DNA of 64,000 nt from Maylandia zebra (lineage: Eukaryota; Chordata; Actinopteri; Cichliformes; Cichlidae). The notes below the pieces were generated by a model that was not told the DNA's origin, made no database searches, and saw only the letters and a list, made by a program, of their open reading frames with translations. Shown one piece after another: positions 51,787 to 64,000 of the stretch. Position 1 is the first letter of the stretch. Every line of letters starts with the position of its first letter. Made by a program: the position numbers and the translations under genes. The stretch lies in assembly GCF_041146795.1 (NCBI RefSeq), contig NC_135180.1, positions 33,658,794-33,722,793 on the forward strand, written 5' to 3'.

Positions 51787-54700
51787 TTATTGAACACAAC
51801 TTTTAATCCAATCCAGTAATATTTATGACATCTTGCATCACTGAAAAATCTGCCAATTAAGCAACCAAATTCAAAATAAAGAAAATTTCACTTAAATTTG
51901 GAGCCTTTTTCATGAAACGTGTACTCCATTGAACATTTCATTTTGAAAAGAAAAAAGCGGGGTAACTCAAACCTTTTCGTACCCATTACCTAAACTTTGG
52001 ATCTTTAGATATCCTGTTTCTGAAGTACCCACAGGCCCCACCCCACATATTTTACTGATGCATAAATTCAGAAAGAAATCCTAAAAAGGACTCCTATCGT
52101 CTCTTGACAGTTGAGAGATGGGACGGCCAAATTGTACACAAAAGTTGTGTTATTAATGTGTCACAACAATCAAGAGGACGAACTTATGCATCAGGGCAGC
52201 AGGCGCACCAATTCAACCTCCTCCCAAATTTAAAAAAGAAAAAAAAAAAGACCTTAACAAAAGAGACAATTTTATTAACCAATTAGATGCCCAATCTGGG
52301 GAAAGATGCTCTTGTCTCAGTCGTTAAGGTTCTCCATGACAGCCACTAGCAGTAAAACTAGCTCCCACATGAAGGCAGCCATACGCTGAACCTCGAAGGG
52401 TCGTCAATTTTAGCCTCAAAGCATTTTGCTGCGTCAATTACTGCCAGTGGGCTGATAAGAAACAGACAGCTGCCAAGTGCCTGCACAAACAGATCCCTGT
52501 CGACTCCACTAATGCTCAAATTTAATTTTGACTTTAAACGAGAAAAATTCCCCCCACCCCCCCAAAAAACAAACAGCCTAATTATCAGTTTAGATGTGCA
52601 AGTATTTCTGGGACAACAGCAGAAGTGTGAGAACAGGGATCAGAGTCTAACCAATGAGAAATACACGGGTAACTAATCATCTCTGCTACACTTGTCTTTT
52701 GAAATGAGCTTAAATTAAATGAGCAATACTTCCCATTGGTTAAAACAGTTAAGAGAGCATCTCGCCATATTAAAGGGAACACCTCAGTTACAAAAAGGTT
52801 TCAGCTGAACAAAGTGATCAGAGGACCTCAATGCAAATGTAAGGTTGTCACATTGCATATAAAATGCAGAGGTAAAGCCCCAAAACCCAAAACATAAAGC
52901 AATAAAGGGCAGAGAAATTAGCCATGAACTCAGCAGGCTGGGATGCCCAAGTTATGTCTTAAACAAGCAGTCTGACATAAAGTAATTTTCTAACCCATCT
53001 TGTTCATTCCCCCTCCCTGCACTAGCATGCACTTTACTCCCAAGTGGGTATCTAGTGTGTAAAAAGTAGTGCAGTAAGTGTAGCTGCATGAACCATCTGT
53101 GTTTTAAGTGCTGATCAACTTGCTCATGTTTGTTTTTAAAGTATCTTTTGTTAGCTGGTTTCACAAAAGCCAGCCAACTTGCAAAGCACAGAATTTGTTC
53201 CTGCTACATTTTAGATGGATTTCAGATGGTTCGTTTTGATGCAGTCGGCCAACATTCTGCAGAAGGAGGGGGACTTCCTGCCCCTCCCTCAATATTAGGA
53301 AGTAATGTAGCTGTGCTTAAACAGGGCATAAATCAACGTAACAGCTAATACCGTCGCCACAAAACAAATTATCTGCCAATTCAGCTGCACTGCAGCGAGT
53401 AGTAAGTAATAGAATATTTTCTTTTCCAACACCAGCACTCAGTATAAGAGATCTTAAGAGTGTTTCAAGAGTTTCACAAGTCAAGGCTGGTGACAAAGAC
53501 TTCATTACTCAAATGCACAAGCTTCAGAAAGCCATCTGTCAAGACTCGCACTTGTTAACACTGGAAGCAAAAGAACAAGGGCAACAATTTAAACAGTTAA
53601 GTGCATCTTTGAAGAAACATTCCAACAAATATGCATGGGCTAAAAAGATTTTCAGCAATAACTGTCTCTAAAAACATTTCATGAACTACGCCATTTAAAT
53701 GTTTTAGATTCCGGTAAATTCTGCAATTTCTAAAATTATAAATAAATTCACAGGCCAATATTGCAGATCAAACAAACTGGCAGTTCGGGAAACCATCTCC
53801 AGTGCTAACAAGAGGGAAGGGGCGGATGGCTTTTCAGTTTGTCAGGCAGCCTTTTTAACTTGTTTAAAACAATCTTAAAATGAAGGTATATACACAAAGT
53901 GTAAGGTGCACCCCAAACGCTGGCTGCACGTCTCACAGAATTAAGTATGGCCACCCACAGGAAGGTGAAACACAGGACGACAAAAGACAGACCGAAGAAG
54001 AAATGAGGGAGAAAAAATAAAAATACGCGTCAGGCATTCGCTCCAAATAAACTCCACCAAAATAGGAATCCTCATGACTCATGGCGTTGCAAGGCTGCTT
54101 AATTATTTTTAGTGTTCTGATGCTGAAGACAGAGGAAAGAGTTTGGGTCTCTCAGAAGCACAAGTTTTTTTTCACCAATGACTGACAGTCTGGCTGCATC
54201 TTGGAGAAAGGGAAAAAACAAAAACAAAAAAATCCAGCATCTCTGTCCATGGAAATCCAAGTTTGTCCTCATTTATCAGCCAGACTCAAGTTCAGCTTAG
54301 CCAGCAAGAAGATAATTCAGACCAGTCTGCCTCCAATCATCTCCAGTTGCTGTGAATGGATGACCCAACCAAAGACGGGTATGAATTCACCTATTTTGTC
54401 AGACATTAAATTAGTGTAACAAATTTTCAATTAGGTGAACAGAAATATGTAGCGTGGAGTGGAGAGAGATGACCGATAATGAGGGGTTATTACTTTAGAA
54501 CAAGCTGAACTGTTTAAGGCACTTGATATTAATTGGATAAAACTTCCGAACTTAAAAGTGGAGAATGGAGGGTGTCCTATCGCTCTCTGTTGGTGCTGGC
54601 TTTGTGTCAGTGGTGGATATGAATCATCACAATGTGCACTGATAACTTTTCTGACTTGGTCCCATTCTTTCCTCGTGGTGCCCATGTCTTCAGGGTGTGG

Positions 54701-56793
54701 TGGTGCAGCAAAGAGCCTTGAAAAGGCAGATGAGTTCTTCCAATAACACATCCATCAAAGCACGCATTCCTAATGGTGGCATCCAAAAAAGGAAGACATA
54801 CAGCAACTGTACATTTAAAAAAAAAAAAATCCAAAGATGTGGGGGATGAAGTAGAATACAGAGGGGAGTGGAGGATGGACTGGTCTCTAGAAAAAGGAGA
54901 AGGGAAAAAAAAAAAATATCACATTAGACCAGACTGTTCAACAAAACCCCCACTAACAACACTCAGATAAAAACTATTCTACACATTACCGAAGTTCTTG
55001 ATTTACATTGGAGTTACAGTGTAGTGGTCTTTTTTTCTTTTATCTTTGTTAACAAACCGGCTGATTTTTCATAGATCAGATGACCATTTGGGTTATAATG
55101 TTTCAGAGTGAAACTAGGGTATGATTTCTCTGTACATGCACGAGGACATTCCTGACACCATGATTGAAATGCCTAAATAATTCTTATCATCAAAATCAAG
55201 ACAGATTTGCTGGAAGCAACCTGTATAAATGTATCAACTCAGGGGTCATTAGCAGATATCCAACTTCTACAAGGATATATTAAGGATGGTAAAGACATTT
55301 CATCTTCTGTTACCTGGAAACACTGTACCAAAAAAATAAATAAATAAATAAAAAAATAAAAAATAAATGGCCACGAGCTGTGGGTAGTGACCGAAAGAAC
55401 GAGATCGCGGATACAAGCAGCAGAAATGAGCTTCCTCCGAAGGGTGGCTGGCCTCTCCCTTAGCGATAGGGTGAGAAGTTCGGCCATCCGGGAGGGGCTC
55501 AGAGTAGAGCAGCTGCTGCTCCACATCGAAAGGAGCCAGCTGAGGTAGTTCGGGCATCTGACAAGGATGCCCCCTGGGCGCCTCCTGGGTGAGGTGTTCC
55601 AGGCATGTCCCACCGGGAGGAGGTCCCGGGGCAGACCCAGGACACGCTGGAGAGATTATATCTCTCGGCTGGCCTGGGAACGCCTTGGTGTTCCCCGGAT
55701 AAGCTGGAGGAGGTGGCTGGGGAGAGGGAGGTCTGGGCCTCTTTGCTTAGGCTGCTGCCCCCGCGACCCGGCCTCGGATAAAGCGGATGAAGATGGATGG
55801 ATGGATGGGGGGAGGGGAAAAAAAAAAAAAAAAAAAAGCCTCCTTGTCCTTTTTTCTAGCTATTTTTCCTTGATCTCAGAAACTTTGTAAGATCATAGCA
55901 AGGTTTGAAGCAGAATTTATAAGGAATTAAGACAACAGCACATAAACTTGGGACTAAGACGTGCATCTCATTCCTAACCAATATATTCCTATCTGAATGT
56001 TCAATGTAACTTGTCCCAGCTGACCAAGGGGGAAAAAAACCCTAAAATGTTGGCAATGAAACAACGGCTACAGCTCATGATTTATAGAACTTATGTAATT
56101 CTTTGGTGCATTTAAAAAAAAACAAAAAAAAAAATCATGGCATCAGCTCGATAGGCTTTTATTACAGCAATATTAATGTTCATAGTTCACATGTGGCTTT
56201 AACCGCCTGTTGAAGCAGCAGCAAACAGAAAACACTTCTGAACACTCACATGATCTGCTCTGCTGTTTCAGTGATCGTTTCAATGTGTCCTCTGCTGAAG
56301 GAGGTGATAAAGGAAGCACTGAAGTATCTTTTTAGTATTTAGAGAATTCGACTGCGATTATGGCCAACACGCTGATACTCTGCATAACAGCAGTGACGTA
56401 GCAAAATTGACCATTTGAATACACACCATTTTTCACACTGCAAATATACACACTATATTACATTGAAAAACCTTTGTAGATTTCTTTTGCCATCTTTAAA
56501 AATAAAAGTAACAGACTTGCCTCACTGGATATATGTTCACTAAGAGCAGCAAGAAAAGCACAGTCCAGGTAATGACAGTAATCATGGCTAAATTGTATTT
56601 AGTTGTGTCAGCAAGGTGCCGAAGTATCCAGCATACCAAGCAGCAAAGCACTAGCTCTGCAACAGCTCATATCCATCAGCTCGTTTGTAAAACTTATTCG
56701 AACCGGCAGGATGAAAAAGATTAAATCACAGGAGATAAATTATCTTCCGACCATCTATAAACCAGCTGGTCGCATATCTGTGTACTCACTGGC
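51787..56793 (-). other. ddx6: Probable long DDX6 3' UTR and alternative poly(A) signals
   Basis: No coding exon of a third gene is seen here. Minus-strand AATAAA hexamers lie at 56163-56158 (about 630 nt after the DDX6 stop), near 52270, and at 51792-51787. DDX6 has a multi-kilobase 3' UTR in mammals, so a distal end near 51,770 is plausible. A LINE 3' end (55,366-55,815) and A or T runs lie inside. Which hexamers are used cannot be told from sequence. Confidence 0.4.
55366..55815 (+). mobile_element. 5'-truncated LINE 3' end (reverse transcriptase C-terminus)
   Basis: Plus-strand translation from about 55,428 gives the C-terminal part of a non-LTR retrotransposon ORF2 seen often in teleosts: SFLRRVAGLSLSDRVRSS, then HIERSQLR, a stop where the family has Trp (TAG), then FGHLTRMPPGRL and RGRPRTRWRDY. 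A one-base loss near 55,694 shifts the frame before the last 35 or so codons. The copy ends in GATGGATG repeats, the usual tail of such elements, and then an A run. A low-complexity A/T stretch (about 55,330-55,368) flanks the left end. It is dead and antisense to DDX6. I am not sure of the LINE clade. Confidence 0.8.
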
Positions 56794-62719
<5,926 letters not shown>

Positions 62720-63092
62720 GTTGACTTGGCTCAACTTTATTCCAACAGCAATGAAACCTTTAACAGTTTCCAGGTGAAGTGAGTCCACTCAAACATAAAA
62801 ATTGCCCTTGCCTTTTTAAATCTTAATCAACTAAAGGTAAATACTAAATCATTTACTCTTCAACAATGTCTTTTGTGATATCAAGTGTCCAGAAACAAAT
62901 TCCTCTTCTCGTTTTTTATAAGACTTCTATGCATGGAAATTAAATTAGGGCTTAGCATAGATAAATTTTGTCAACATTATCTGGAATACTCCAAGAGAGC
63001 TTCGCAAGCGTTCAAGCATTGGCCGACAGTTCAGCTAGCCATCTTGATTAGCTAAACTGGGCCGCTGTGTCCTTCCTCGGGGCTGTCCAAAC
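62720..63092 (-). other. ddx6: DDX6 5' UTR part of the first coding exon
   Basis: A strong acceptor (TGTGTTTTAG before GTTTGG) ends at 63093. No convincing donor follows before the ATG, so the exon probably runs 63092-62526 as one piece with a 373-nt untranslated leader. The leader holds short upstream reading frames, including ATG GCT AGC TGA at 63042-63031. The upstream boundary is well supported; the unbroken exon is inference. Confidence 0.6.
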
Positions 63093-63811
63093 CTAAAACA
63101 CACAAGACAGCGTTAGAAATGGCAAAATAGAAACATCGGTGGAATAACAGCTCCCCAGCATGCAGTCCTCGGGTTTGGTGAGACTTAAAGTCACCATTTT
63201 GCCAACGGACAGCAGAAACACTTGACGGCTGGCCTAATGTCAAAAGTTAGCCGACACAGCGCTGACAGCGAATGTTATTTAGCTTCGCAAACAATGAATA
63301 AGCGGCCTTGATAAATTAAGAGCATTGGCAAATTAAGTGTACAGTTGGATAAGAATGTGCTGCATGTGATTTCTACCGGATGCATACTTTAATGGTTCAA
63401 CGGTGATTAGTGTACTCGTTTAATAAAAAAAAAAAAATCTACCCTCGAAGGAAGAGTAGGTAGGCTAGTTACAGACATGACTTTCTGGTACATTAATTTC
63501 AAGCTTTTCACGTTAATCAACACGACAATACCGAATTCATATACATTTATTCCAGCCAATATTACACGATTAAGTCATCTGACCATTTTAAATGTCAGCC
63601 CAATAACAAGACTGACTGGCTATCCGCCATCAACCAGCATTAACTTTAGCTGCAATGAGATTGCCGTGCTAGGTCTGCTAGCAACCTAGCAAGGCTAGCG
63701 ACGGTAAAATAATAAACACTAAAGCCTAGTGTTATCTACAAGAAATATCAGCTGAACCTAAAGCAATGATCTATTCGTGAATTGAAGCAGATTCATTATA
63801 AGGACGTTTAC

Positions 63812-63915
63812 CTTGAGCTATTGAAATAGCCGGTGCCGTAAGCGGTATTTGTGAGCAATCTTTAGCTAACTACCAACGAGTCTCGTCAGAGTCAAGCAAA
63901 CGTCCAAGATGGCTT
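63812..63915 (-). other. ddx6: Probable DDX6 non-coding exon 1
   Basis: A donor (CTCAAG before GTAAAC) at 63812/63811 pairs with the acceptor at 63093 to give a 719-bp first intron. The exon 5' end is not visible in the sequence; it is placed near 63,915 only from the promoter motifs just upstream. Confidence 0.5.
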
Positions 63916-63939
63916 CCACCCGTATTTGAACCCGCCCCC
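63904..63939 (-). promoter_or_regulatory. DDX6 promoter motifs: GC box and YY1-like site
   Basis: GGGGGCGGG (minus strand, 63939-63931) is a GC/Sp1 box. CCAAGATGGC (plus strand, 63904-63913) matches the YY1 core CAAGATGGC, often found at the start sites of TATA-less housekeeping genes. No TATA box is seen. This fits a broadly expressed gene such as DDX6. The window ends 60 bp further on, so any divergent neighbour is out of view. Confidence 0.5.
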
Positions 63940-64000
63940 ATCCAACGAATCAGCTGATTTCATTTCAAATCAAGGAGCTGTGAGGTCTCCTCCTAAAATA

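Noticed and set aside
62720..62788. In-frame N-terminal extension of DDX6
   Set aside because: The upstream codon at 62,788 is GTG, not ATG, and an in-frame TGA lies directly before it. [10 protein letters not shown] from 62,719 matches the known start.

Overview
This is a vertebrate nuclear genome window, almost certainly from a ray-finned fish. It holds two intron-rich genes with GT-AG introns. It also carries repeats typical of teleosts: tRNA-derived SINEs, LINE 3' ends, Tc1-like transposons and long CA, TA, A and G runs. The repeat content fits a percomorph fish, possibly a cichlid, but I cannot fix the species. Two single-copy genes lie in tandem on the minus strand in the right-hand 19 kb. 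This is the TREH-DDX6 neighbourhood also known from human 11q23.3. Layout: (1) About 1-44,500 has no gene I can recognise. It is AT-rich, with a cluster of repeats at 15.2-19.5 kb, two dead Tc1-like elements (26.4-27.5 and 31.3-32.2 kb), several SINE fragments, simple repeats, a few unexplained open frames, and blocks that look like candidate conserved non-coding DNA. (2) 45,038-51,511 is TREH (minus strand), 15 coding exons and 562 codons: a secreted or membrane-anchored GH37 trehalase. (3) About 51,770-63,920 is DDX6 (minus strand), 12 coding exons and 481 residues, plus a non-coding first exon and a probable long 3' UTR: a DEAD-box helicase of P-bodies and translational repression. The two genes are transcribed in the same direction. 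A candidate distal DDX6 poly(A) signal sits only about 180 bp upstream of the TREH TATA box. The most striking observation is at the end of TREH. The frame stops at a TGA, but the same frame continues for 16 more codons that encode a strongly hydrophobic tail, just where vertebrate trehalase has its GPI-anchor signal. This suggests a recent nonsense change (a secreted, unanchored enzyme), stop-codon readthrough, a polymorphism or a sequence error. Exon boundaries were placed by eye from splice consensus, reading-frame continuity and remembered family sequence. They agree in phase at every junction of both genes.
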